64,000 bases of DNA, from assembly GCF_019931575.1 (NCBI RefSeq), contig NZ_CP082923.1, positions 1,984,001 through 2,048,000 on the forward strand, in the 5' to 3' direction. The notes beneath the pieces were generated by a model. It had not been told where the DNA came from, searched no databases, and was given only the letters and a program-made list of their open reading frames with translations. A program made the translations under genes and the position numbers. This DNA is from Caulobacter segnis (GTDB lineage Bacteria > Pseudomonadota > Alphaproteobacteria > Caulobacterales > Caulobacteraceae). Of this stretch, positions 8,080 through 15,681 are shown one piece after another. The number at the start of each line of letters is the position of its first letter. Within the stretch, counting starts at the first letter, position 1.

Positions 8080-9543
8080 ATGAACAAGGTCACGATCGTT
8101 GGTGGTGGTCTGGCCGGCATGATCGCGGCCCTGCGCCTAAGCCAGCGCGGCTGCGCGGTCACCCTGCTGGAGGCGGAGAACCAGCTGGGGGGGCAGGCGA
8201 GCGCCCAGACCCACGACGGCCACGCCACCGACCATTCCTATCATATCTTCCCGCCCTGGTACGCGAACGCCTGGGCGCTGATCGCGGAGCTGCGGATCGG
8301 CGACAATTTCACGCCAAGTCCCAACTTCTCGCAGTTGCGCAAGGGCCAGTTCCCGCGCTTCACCACCATGCGCAACATGACCTCGCCGTGGAACGCCATC
8401 GGCAACATCTTCTCCGGAGGCATGCCGCCGTCGCAGATGGTGCTGTTCTTCTACGCGATCCTTGATCTGATGAGTCAGCCCTATCACCGGCGAGCCGCTC
8501 TCGATCAGGTCAGCGTCACAGGCTTTCTGCGCTCGCGCTGGTATCGCACCGAGGCGGCCGCGGCGCAGATGCACGACCTGGTGCTCAAGGGACTCTCGAC
8601 GCCGCTCTATGGTCTGTCGGCCATGACCATGCAGACGACCATGCGATACTGGGTCTGGCATGGACGTCCCAGCCTGCACCTGACCAGGACCAATCTTCAG
8701 GACGCTTGGATCAAGCCGATCGAGCGGGCGCTCCGCGCCAGCGGCTGCGAGATCCGTCTGGAGACGCGCCTGACGGGCGTGACGCCCCTGAACGGTCGGA
8801 TCGACCGCATCACCCTCCAGGCCGCGTCCGGTCAGACCGTCGAGGAAACGGTCGAAACCTTGATCCTGGCCTTGCCCGTCGGTGTCGTCACCGAGCTGAT
8901 CGATGATCGCCTGTACGAGGCCGCGCCCGAGCTCGGGCGGCTGCACATGCTCGACACCTTGCCGATGGCCGCGTTCGATCTCGTGCTGGACCGGAAGATC
9001 CAGGGCCTGCCGAGCGGCATCGTCTCGCTCTACGATTCCGGCCTCGCCCTGTCCTTCGTCGACCTGTCCCAGACCTGGGGCCTGGAGACGACGGCGCTCA
9101 GCTTCGTGGTCGGCGATATCCAGGCCCTGACCGGTCTGAGCGACGACCTGGTGAGCGCGCGGATCCTCGAGGAGCTGACGGCCTATCTTCCCGCCATCGC
9201 GGAGGCGCGCATCGTCTATCAGCGGCTCCAGACACATCGGGATCAGCCGCTGTTCATGAACTATGTCGGCGCCTGGGCCTTCCGGCCCGAGGCGGCCACC
9301 CAGTTGTCCAACCTGTTCCTGGCCGGCGACTATTGCCGATCCTTCGTGGATCTGGTGACGCAGGAGGCGGCGCTGGTGTCGGGTCTGGAGGCGGCCGAGG
9401 CGGTGCGCGCCCACCTGAAGCTGGCCAAGCCGGTGGAAATCCGACGACCGAGCACGCCGCCGCGCTGGGTTTGGACCGTCGTCAAGATCCTGCTGGCGCC
9501 GGTCGCGCTGATCGCCCGCGTCGCGGCCTGTTTTCATCGCTAG
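8080..9543 (+). CDS. FAD-dependent amine-oxidase/phytoene-desaturase-like oxidoreductase
   Basis: This 487-residue protein begins with a FAD-binding fold (IVGGGLAGMIAALRLSQRG, then LLEAENQLGGQA) and ends with the matching C-terminal FAD motif (LFLAGDYCRSFVDLVTQEAALVSG split near residue 410), followed by a hydrophobic tail (VVKILLAPVALIARVAA) that probably anchors it to the membrane. The layout is that of carotenoid/squalene desaturases and hydroxysqualene dehydroxylases. No squalene or phytoene synthase is nearby, so the substrate is unknown. It is probably co-transcribed with the PiT gene and faces the lipid-enzyme island. Confidence 0.7.
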   Translation: MNKVTIVGGGLAGMIAALRLSQRGCAVTLLEAENQLGGQASAQTHDGHATDHSYHIFPPWYANAWALIAELRIGDNFTPSPNFSQLRKGQFPRFTTMRNMTSPWNAIGNIFSGGMPPSQMVLFFYAILDLMSQPYHRRAALDQVSVTGFLRSRWYRTEAAAAQMHDLVLKGLSTPLYGLSAMTMQTTMRYWVWHGRPSLHLTRTNLQDAWIKPIERALRASGCEIRLETRLTGVTPLNGRIDRITLQAASGQTVEETVETLILALPVGVVTELIDDRLYEAAPELGRLHMLDTLPMAAFDLVLDRKIQGLPSGIVSLYDSGLALSFVDLSQTWGLETTALSFVVGDIQALTGLSDDLVSARILEELTAYLPAIAEARIVYQRLQTHRDQPLFMNYVGAWAFRPEAATQLSNLFLAGDYCRSFVDLVTQEAALVSGLEAAEAVRAHLKLAKPVEIRRPSTPPRWVWTVVKILLAPVALIARVAACFHR

Positions 9544-9718
9544 ATCAGACGGGCCGACCGCGAGATTGGTTCTGGGCAAGGCGCGCGACTTGAGCTAAAG
9601 TTCGACCATGCGTTGCGTTTTCGACCTTCGCAACTAGCTCTGCCGTGGCGGAGCATGCGCCCTATATCGTCCAGTAGCGTCGTCTCCCTTCTCGGCTGAA
9701 CCAGAGAGGTGCTCGACT

Positions 9719-10834
9719 ATGGCTAAGGTGCTGATCGCCTGTGTTGGCGGTTTTCTCGGAGCTGGAAAGACCACGACCCTGCAGAGGGCCGCGGCGGAGT
9801 TCGCCAATCGCGGCCTGAAGGTCGGGGTGATCACCAATGACCAAGGCGCGGGCCTGGTCGATACGGAGGCCTTGCGCAGCAAGGGTTTCCTGACCGAGGA
9901 GATCACCGGTGGCTGCTTCTGCTGCCGGTTCGACGAACTGGTCGAGACCGCCGGCGCCCTGATCCGCCAGGAACGGCCGGACGTGATCCTGGCCGAAGCC
10001 GTGGGCAGTTGCACGGACCTGTCGGCCACGGTCTATCAGCCGCTGCGGCAATACTATCCGGAGACTTTCAGCCTCGCGCCCCTGACGATTGTCGTCGAGC
10101 CCGAGCGTATCCGCAGCCTGCGCGAAGGCGGCGAGACGACCTTCCCCGACAGCGTCCGCTACCTGTTCCGCAAGCAGCTGGCCGAGGCCGACCTGATCCT
10201 GCTCAACAAGCTCGACACGCTCGGGGCTGGCGAGGAGCGCGCCCTGACGCGCTGGCTGGCCGACGAGATCGGCGACGTCCCGATCCTGCCGATCAGCGCC
10301 TTGAGCGGCGTGGGCGTGCCCGAGTGGATCGACCGGATGCTGGCGGGCGGCCCGGCCGGCACGCGCTTGCTTGAAATCGACTATCAGACCTATGCCGACG
10401 CTGAGGCGGCCCTGGGCTGGCTGAACGCCACGGTCGCGATCTCCTCCGACCAGCCCTTCCAGCCTCGTGACATCGCCGAGACCTTCATGCGGCGGGCCCA
10501 CGCCCACGCCAACGCGGTAGGCATGGGCGTGGCCCATCTCAAGGCGATGGTCGCCAGCGGCAAGGCCAGCGACCGCATCGCCCTGACCGACGGCGGCGGC
10601 GTCCCGCAATGGACCGGCACGGGGATCTTCCCGACCGCCCAGACGGCGTCGCTGATCATCAACGCGCGGATGGGCGCGCAGCCGCAGTCGCTGACCGAAC
10701 TGGTCGAGACCGCCCTGGCCCAGAGCGCCGACGCGCTCGGCGTGAAGGCCACGGTCAGCCATATCGAGTGCTTCACGCCGTCGCCGCCGACCCCCGTGCA
10801 TCGGTTCGACGTCCTGGCGGAGGCGGTGGCGTGA
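9719..10834 (+). CDS. CobW/COG0523 G3E-family GTPase
   Basis: The Walker A motif GGFLGAGKTTT (10-20), the metal-binding CxCC (Cys66, Cys68, Cys69 in GGCFCC), NKLD and a C-terminal CobW domain identify a COG0523 GTPase, a family that loads Zn, Fe, Co or other metals onto enzymes. The 371-residue length is near normal. The start follows GAGAGG. It overlaps the downstream rhodanese (GTGA), so the two are translated together. Two diiron proteins and a histidine-rich hydroxylase nearby make delivery of iron a reasonable but untested client relation. Confidence 0.82.
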   Translation: MAKVLIACVGGFLGAGKTTTLQRAAAEFANRGLKVGVITNDQGAGLVDTEALRSKGFLTEEITGGCFCCRFDELVETAGALIRQERPDVILAEAVGSCTDLSATVYQPLRQYYPETFSLAPLTIVVEPERIRSLREGGETTFPDSVRYLFRKQLAEADLILLNKLDTLGAGEERALTRWLADEIGDVPILPISALSGVGVPEWIDRMLAGGPAGTRLLEIDYQTYADAEAALGWLNATVAISSDQPFQPRDIAETFMRRAHAHANAVGMGVAHLKAMVASGKASDRIALTDGGGVPQWTGTGIFPTAQTASLIINARMGAQPQSLTELVETALAQSADALGVKATVSHIECFTPSPPTPVHRFDVLAEAVA

Positions 10835-11244
10835 AGGTCGCCAGCGTTCTGCGCCTGGCCGGGGAATATGTCAGGCCCGACGACGAGCGCATCGACAGCC
10901 TGACCCCCGAGGAGGTCCGGGCGCTGCTGGGCCAGCCCGGCGTTCACATCTTCGACTGCAACCTCGAGCCCGACTGGGCCAAGAGCCATATCCCCGGTGC
11001 GGTCAATGTCGGCATCGACGACTATCCGATCGAGCGCCTGCCGGCCGATCGCGAGGCGCGGCTGATCTTCTACTGCTCGGCGACCTATTGCCTGGCTTGC
11101 CATATGGGCGCCCGCCGCGCCCTGGCCTTCGGCTATCGCCGCGTCTTCATCATGCCGGAGGGCCGCCGCGGCTGGTCGGCGCGGGGCTATCCGTTCGAGG
11201 CCGCGCCGACGGCGGTCGGTAATCTGGGGCGGGCCGCGCCCTGA
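10831..11244 (+). CDS. rhodanese-domain protein with a cysteine-rich active loop
   Basis: This 137-residue protein has a rhodanese core (VHIFDCNLEPDWAKSHIPGAVNV, then LIFYC). The catalytic loop is unusual: Cys82, Cys87 and Cys90 lie in FYCSATYCLACHMGARRAL, instead of the compact CxxGxR loop. Such loops may bind metal or form an internal disulfide. The GTG start overlaps the CobW stop and has GGAGG at 10819-10823. Coupling suggests work with the metallochaperone, perhaps in sulfur or metal-centre delivery. Confidence 0.7.
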   Translation: MKVASVLRLAGEYVRPDDERIDSLTPEEVRALLGQPGVHIFDCNLEPDWAKSHIPGAVNVGIDDYPIERLPADREARLIFYCSATYCLACHMGARRALAFGYRRVFIMPEGRRGWSARGYPFEAAPTAVGNLGRAAP

Positions 11245-11297
11245 GCTTTCCAGGCCGGACACGGTTCCGGCGAGACGAACCAAGGATGGAGCAAGAC

Positions 11298-11567
11298 ATG
11301 GCCAGAGAAGCAAGAGCCCGGACCGTCGAGCGTGCGACGGACGAAGATCGCGACCGCGACGCCCGCAACGTCCGCAACGATGTCCAGGACGTCTGGGAGT
11401 CGGGGCGGGACGTCTGGGATGGCGGCTGCCGTTTGTTGAGCAACCTGGTGATCGGGGTCGGCGAGGCCCTCGCGCCGCCGACCTACTATCGTCGTCGCGT
11501 CGAGCGCGACTATGACGACGCCGGCGGCGTCAAGACGACCACCACGGTCCGCAAGGACGTCGAATAA
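11298..11567 (+). CDS. small charged protein of unknown function
   Basis: The 89-residue product is highly charged at the N-terminus (many Arg/Asp/Glu), has a central amphipathic/hydrophobic helix (CRLLSNLVIGVGEAL) and ends in a Thr/Lys stretch (VKTTTTVRKDVE). I recognise no family. ATG 11298 is chosen because GGAG (11288-11291) is six bases upstream; ATG 11286 has no proper ribosome site. It shares the W-[ED]-x-GRD motif followed by a helix and a Thr/Val/Arg-rich tail with the product of 15406..15681, on the other side of the diiron operon, so the two may be related. Confidence 0.5.
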   Translation: MAREARARTVERATDEDRDRDARNVRNDVQDVWESGRDVWDGGCRLLSNLVIGVGEALAPPTYYRRRVERDYDDAGGVKTTTTVRKDVE

Positions 11568-11635
11568 GCGCCCTTGGCCAGCGTCGCGCGGCCTCCCCGG
11601 GCCGCGCGACGTCCTGGCCGGCAGGATCCCGGCCG

Positions 11636-12334
11636 ATGAGCGCTCCGATCCCCGAGGTGGCCGAAAGGCACGAGGCGTTCCGCGCGCGGGTGCTCTCGCG
11701 TTGGGGGCGCTGGTACTCGCCTTGGGCTCATCTGCTGGTGCCCGGCGCGGTCGGACTTGGCCTGATCGCCGCGGCCCTGGCGCTGGTTCACCGGCCCGGC
11801 GCGGTGGTGCTGAGCCTGGCGGCCGCGTGGACGTTGGCGCTGAACGGGCTGGAGTGGTTCATCCATCGCAACCTGCTGCATCGGGGGCGATGGGCCTTCT
11901 ACGATCGCCACACACCCGAGCATCACGGGTTCTTCCAGACCGACACCATGGAGATCCGCTCCACCCGAGAGTTCGCGGTCGTGCTGATCCCGGGCTATGC
12001 ACTGTTGACCATCTTCGTGGGCCTGGCGCCGATCGCCCTGGGCCTGGGCGTGATCAACCGCAACCTCGGCCTTCTGTTCTACGCGATCAGCATCGCCTAC
12101 GTGCTGGCCTACGAATGGCTGCACCTGGTCTATCACTTGCGGCCGCCCACGGGCGGCTGGCCAAGCTGGCTGGAGGCCTTGCGACGCCACCATGCGGCCC
12201 ATCACGATCCCAGCCTGATGAACGACTGGAACTTCAACACCACCGTGCCGCTGTGGGACTGGCTGGCCGGCACGGGGCGTCGGCGTGAGCCGTCGGGCGT
12301 CGCGACGCCGGCGGCGCCCGAGGCCAAGACCTAG
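11636..12334 (+). CDS. sterol-desaturase/fatty-acid-hydroxylase superfamily protein
   Basis: This 232-residue protein has about four transmembrane helices and the expected eight-histidine diiron pattern: HRNLLH, HTPEHH, a conserved EWLHLVYH and HHAAHH. Enzymes of this superfamily hydroxylate or desaturate lipids at the membrane with oxygen. The substrate cannot be told; fatty acyl, carotenoid or hopanoid chains are possible. It converges on the reductase gene six bases away and fits the lipid theme of this island. Confidence 0.8.
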   Translation: MSAPIPEVAERHEAFRARVLSRWGRWYSPWAHLLVPGAVGLGLIAAALALVHRPGAVVLSLAAAWTLALNGLEWFIHRNLLHRGRWAFYDRHTPEHHGFFQTDTMEIRSTREFAVVLIPGYALLTIFVGLAPIALGLGVINRNLGLLFYAISIAYVLAYEWLHLVYHLRPPTGGWPSWLEALRRHHAAHHDPSLMNDWNFNTTVPLWDWLAGTGRRREPSGVATPAAPEAKT

Positions 12335-12340
12335 GCGGGG

Positions 12341-13480
12341 CTATTGGGCGGCGACCAGCGCGCTGTCGCGCTTGGCGAAGAACTTCTGAATGGCCGCGGA
12401 GTTGTCGATCACCCGCTGCTGGCAGATCGCGACGCTCGCCAGGGTGGCTTGCGGGAAGACGAGGCCCGCCGCCTGTAGTTGCTGCAGGGCGCCCGTCTCG
12501 AAGCGCCAGCGTCGGCCGATGATCTGCAGGTTCACCGAGGCCAGGCCCAGAAGGGCGCGCTGGGCCGGGGGGATCTCCCGCGTCGGGATCGACTCCATGT
12601 CCTCGTAGTAGATCGTCTGGCGAGGCCGATTGCAGGCCGCCAGCCAGATCTCCCAGAGATCACGCACCGACGGCGTCTGGCGGTCGTCGGAGACGATGTT
12701 GACGATCGGCTGATCGAGCGGTCCCGCCCAGGCGGCCATGAACGCGGCCTGGAAGGCGTCCTGATGGACGAGGTTGGCCGGCTGCGAGGGGGCGTAGGCG
12801 TGGATCGTATCGTGCCACTCGCGGCACAGAAGGCGCTCGATGCCCGACCACAGCTGGTAGAGGCCATAGCGCTTGCCGCTGTAGCGACCATCGCGGCTGT
12901 GACCGATGACGATGGACGGGCGCAGGATCAGATAGGGCAGGCCGCTGGCGGCCACCAAGTGCTCGGCCGCCCGCTTGGTCAGGGTGTAGTCGGTGGGGTC
13001 GGCCTGAGGCTCGGCGTGCAGGGCCTCGGGGACGTCGCCGTCGACATAGCCGCTGCTGAAGGCCGTCGAGACATGGACGAACCGCTTGACGCCGACGCGC
13101 CGCGCCTGGTCCAGCAAGGCGGCGGTCAGGCCGACATTGACCGCCTGCAGCGCTTCACGATCGAAATAGTCGAGGCACGCGGCGCAGTGTACGACCTCGT
13201 CGACCTCGAAGGCCAGCAGGGCCGCGTCCAGATCGGCGAGGCTCGCGAGCGGCGGTAGGGCTTCCAATTGGATCCGCTCGACCTGCGCCGCGGCGGCCGG
13301 ATCGTTGGCCAGGGCCGCCAGTTCCGCGGCGATGGGGTGGAGCACGGCGTCGCGATCGCGGCCCGCTCGCACCGGGGCGAGGATCCGAAGCTCAGGATCG
13401 GCCGCGAGCAGGCTGGCGGCGATCAGGCCGCCCAGATAGCCGGACGCGCCGGTGAGTAGGATGCGCCGGCCTGGCCTCAT
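12341..13480 (-). CDS. thioester-reductase-like extended SDR (candidate acyl reductase)
   Basis: This 379-residue extended short-chain dehydrogenase has TGASGYLG (10-17), catalytic Ser138 (HVSTAF), Tyr165 and Lys169 (YTLTK), the layout of Lys2-type thioester-reductase and fatty acyl-CoA reductase domains. The start overlaps the stop of the upstream diiron gene by four bases (ATGA), so the reductase and diiron proteins are made together. In cyanobacteria an SDR-type acyl-ACP reductase makes the aldehyde that ADO converts to an alkane; this pair is organised the same way. An NAD-epimerase role is an alternative. Function is inferred. Confidence 0.72.
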   Translation of the reverse strand: MRPGRRILLTGASGYLGGLIAASLLAADPELRILAPVRAGRDRDAVLHPIAAELAALANDPAAAAQVERIQLEALPPLASLADLDAALLAFEVDEVVHCAACLDYFDREALQAVNVGLTAALLDQARRVGVKRFVHVSTAFSSGYVDGDVPEALHAEPQADPTDYTLTKRAAEHLVAASGLPYLILRPSIVIGHSRDGRYSGKRYGLYQLWSGIERLLCREWHDTIHAYAPSQPANLVHQDAFQAAFMAAWAGPLDQPIVNIVSDDRQTPSVRDLWEIWLAACNRPRQTIYYEDMESIPTREIPPAQRALLGLASVNLQIIGRRWRFETGALQQLQAAGLVFPQATLASVAICQQRVIDNSAAIQKFFAKRDSALVAAQ

Positions 13481-14319
13481 TGGGTCGTCACGGCGCCCGG
13501 GCCACAGCAGGCCGCGCCACCCTGGCCACTGAACATCTGCCCGTAGCCCTCATAGGCCGACATGCTGGCGATCAGCGGGTTGGTCACCGCCGGATCGAAC
13601 AGGCTGTCGAGGGTTTCGACATAGCTCTCCAGCGCCTGCAGCTTCAGCTGCTCGATATCGGTGCGGATGCTGTCGAGGGTCAGGCTGCCGCACTCGATGT
13701 TGAGCTCGTCGCAGAGGAAATGGCAGCTGGTGCTGATCATCCCGAAGAGCTCGGGCATCACCCGGTGATGGGCCCAGACCAGGGCGTCATGGACGCCGGC
13801 GCGGTCTTCCTCCAGCAGCTGGCGGATACGGTGCTTGCCGATCTCCAGGTGCTCCAGCTCGTCGGCCAGGATGTTGCGGGCCACCGCCGCCGTCTTCGGA
13901 TCGGTCTCGGCCTCGTTGGCCAGGGTCCGGTAGAGCATGATGGCCATGGTCTCGGTCATCAGGTCCTGGATGATCAGGCAGGCCGCCAGATCGCGCTTCT
14001 GCACGGCCGCCTGGAAGTGCTTGCGGACCTGGTTCCACTGCGGCTCGACGATGCGGCGCTGGACGGCGACGTCGAGCGTCTTGCCCAGCTTGGACAGCAG
14101 CAGGATGTGCTTGCACTCCTCCTTGGCCTGCTCGACCGTCTCGATCTTGGCCGCGCTGGTCGGCATCAGATGGACCATCTCGGAGTAATTCTCGATGGCC
14201 ATGATCTCGCCGGCGATGGCGTTCGAGACGATGTAGGCGATCAGGTTGTAGTAGCGCTGGTCAAAGGCCTTGGCCGTGGGGGCCGCGGTCGTCTCGTCGA
14301 TCGGGGTGACCAAGGTCAT
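13477..14319 (-). CDS. ferritin-like diiron protein resembling aldehyde-deformylating oxygenase (paralogue A)
   Basis: This 280-residue all-helical protein has the six ligands expected for ADO in the right order: Glu38 (GEIMAIENY), Glu68 and His71 (EECKH), Glu123 (CLIIQDLMTE), Glu154 and His157 (DELEHLEI). The block CLIIQDLMTETMA closely follows CLLIQALLIEAFA of cyanobacterial ADO. ADO turns fatty aldehydes into alkanes plus formate using a diiron centre and oxygen. A C-terminal extension ends in CCGPG. It overlaps the reductase gene and follows its paralogue by 65 bp. Other ferritin-like oxygenases remain possible. Confidence 0.72.
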   Translation of the reverse strand: MTLVTPIDETTAAPTAKAFDQRYYNLIAYIVSNAIAGEIMAIENYSEMVHLMPTSAAKIETVEQAKEECKHILLLSKLGKTLDVAVQRRIVEPQWNQVRKHFQAAVQKRDLAACLIIQDLMTETMAIMLYRTLANEAETDPKTAAVARNILADELEHLEIGKHRIRQLLEEDRAGVHDALVWAHHRVMPELFGMISTSCHFLCDELNIECGSLTLDSIRTDIEQLKLQALESYVETLDSLFDPAVTNPLIASMSAYEGYGQMFSGQGGAACCGPGAVTTQ

Positions 14320-14384
14320 GGGCGCACTCCTTGCTCCGGCGGGGCAGGGCCCGCCGGTCGCGCTGTCGGTTCGTGGCGAAACGC

Positions 14385-15233
14385 TTAGTGCTTACGCAGG
14401 AAGTCCAAGCCGACATTGGCTCGGCCGGGCGCCTCGTAGGACGCCATGCCGGCGATCAGCTGGTTGGTGATCTTCGGGTCGAACGCGGCCTTTTCGAGCA
14501 TGGCCACGTAGTGTTCGAGCGCGGTGATCTTCAGAAGCTCCAGGTCGATCTCGGCGCTGGGCTTCTCGACCATCGTGCAGTCGAGGCTCTTGGTGTCGCA
14601 CAGGAAGTCGCACGACTGGTGGATCATCTCGAAGAGGGCGGGCATCACGCGGTTGTGGGCCCACAGTAGGGCGTCGTTGACCGCGTCGGGATCCTTCCTC
14701 ATCTCGGCCTGGATCCGCCGCACGCCGATGTCGAGGTGCTCCAGTTCGTCCTTCAGCAGGGCCGCGGCCGTGCTGGTGGTCTCGTGGTCCTCGTTGGCGG
14801 CGCTGGCGAACACCTTGTAGAGGCCGATGGCCAGGCTCTCGACCATCAGGTCCTGGATGATCAGGCAGGCCGGCAGATCCTTCTTGCGCACGGCCTCGTG
14901 GAAGCTGGCGCGGATCGACTCCCATTGCGGCTCGACCATGGTGTCGTCCACGTCGAAGTCGAGCCTGGCGGCCAGCTTTTCCAGGAGGAGGATGTGTTTG
15001 CACTCCTCCTTGGCCTGGTTGACCGTCTCGATCTTGGCGTCGGTGTCCGGCATCAGATGGACCATCTCGGAATAGTTCTCGATGGCCATGATCTCACCCT
15101 TGCGGGCGTTCGAAACGACAAAGGACAGCAGTTTCAGATAGCCGTCGCTACGCTCCATGCGCGGCTTCGGAAGCGTGGTGACCTGACCAAGACCGTCGTG
15201 CATGGCTCGCTCCAATGAAAAGGGGATTTTCAA
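14385..15233 (-). CDS. ferritin-like diiron protein resembling aldehyde-deformylating oxygenase (paralogue B)
   Basis: This 282-residue paralogue of the downstream gene keeps all six ligands: Glu47, Glu77, His80, Glu132, Glu163 and His166. The core (GEIMAIENYSEMVHLMP, QAKEECKHILLL, CLIIQDLM) is almost identical between the two, while N- and C-termini differ. Both proteins keep a full metal site, so each may be active, or they may form a heterodimer. It is first in the operon. GGAG lies six bases before ATG 15233, and a leader with two hairpins and a promoter with an inverted repeat lie upstream. Confidence 0.72.
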   Translation of the reverse strand: MKIPFSLERAMHDGLGQVTTLPKPRMERSDGYLKLLSFVVSNARKGEIMAIENYSEMVHLMPDTDAKIETVNQAKEECKHILLLEKLAARLDFDVDDTMVEPQWESIRASFHEAVRKKDLPACLIIQDLMVESLAIGLYKVFASAANEDHETTSTAAALLKDELEHLDIGVRRIQAEMRKDPDAVNDALLWAHNRVMPALFEMIHQSCDFLCDTKSLDCTMVEKPSAEIDLELLKITALEHYVAMLEKAAFDPKITNQLIAGMASYEAPGRANVGLDFLRKH

Positions 15234-15243
15234 GCGGAACTGG

Positions 15244-15335
15244 GAGCGCGAAGGCGCTCATGGTGGAGGCTCGACACTGGAGCCTCAGTAAGCACGCAAC
15301 ATTCGGGATAATACCGATAGTTGCATCTATCGCAA
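15244..15335 (-). promoter_or_regulatory. promoter, operator-like inverted repeat and two-hairpin leader of the diiron operon
   Basis: On the minus strand TTGCGA (15335-15330) and TATTAT (15313-15308) are 16 bp apart, a good sigma70-type promoter. Between them lies the perfect inverted repeat CGATAG-N6-CTATCG (15315-15332), a likely repressor site. The predicted leader holds two perfect stem-loops, GAGGCTC/GAGCCTC (15266-15286) and GAGCGC/GCGCTC (15244-15259), ahead of the ribosome site. Confidence 0.55.
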
Positions 15336-15405
15336 AGTGCTATTTTCGACTCTGACGGGTATGGCCGTCATTTTCAACTTGGCGCCAAAAGTTCGGGAGT
15401 TGCGC

Positions 15406-15681
15406 ATGACAGCCCACCGATACCGCTCGGAACGGGTCTACGAGGACCGTTGGGGCTTGAGGACGACGCGGGCTTCCAGCGCGCTCGGCCGGTTCTGCAC
15501 GGCCTGGTTCGACGCTGGGCGAGACTTCGGCTTTGGCGCGGCCCATCTGGTTCTGCGAACGGCCGAGGACCTGACCGACACGGCCTGTGGAGGCGGACGG
15601 GCGGCGTCCGAACCCGCCGACCGGGCGCGAACCGTCGAGACCGAAACGGTCGAGGTCAGGCGGCGAGCGCCCCGCGCTTGA
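15406..15681 (+). CDS. small protein of unknown function, divergent from the diiron operon
   Basis: This 91-residue product has a basic N-terminus, a central amphipathic stretch (FCTAWFDAGRDFGFGAAHLVL) and an acidic/basic tail rich in Thr, Val and Arg (RTVETETVEVRRR). No family is recognised. ATG 15406 fits a divergent transcript from the shared intergenic region; an in-frame ATG at 15337 is possible but lies in the promoter of the other direction. Its end overlaps the convergent gene by 26 bases. The motif W-F-D-A-G-R-D echoes W-E-S-G-R-D in the 11298 product. Confidence 0.4.
   Translation: MTAHRYRSERVYEDRWGLRTTRASSALGRFCTAWFDAGRDFGFGAAHLVLRTAEDLTDTACGGGRAASEPADRARTVETETVEVRRRAPRA

Noticed and set aside
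15361..15410. Sigma54-like motif near 15380
   Set aside because: The GG and GC elements are not at the required spacing.
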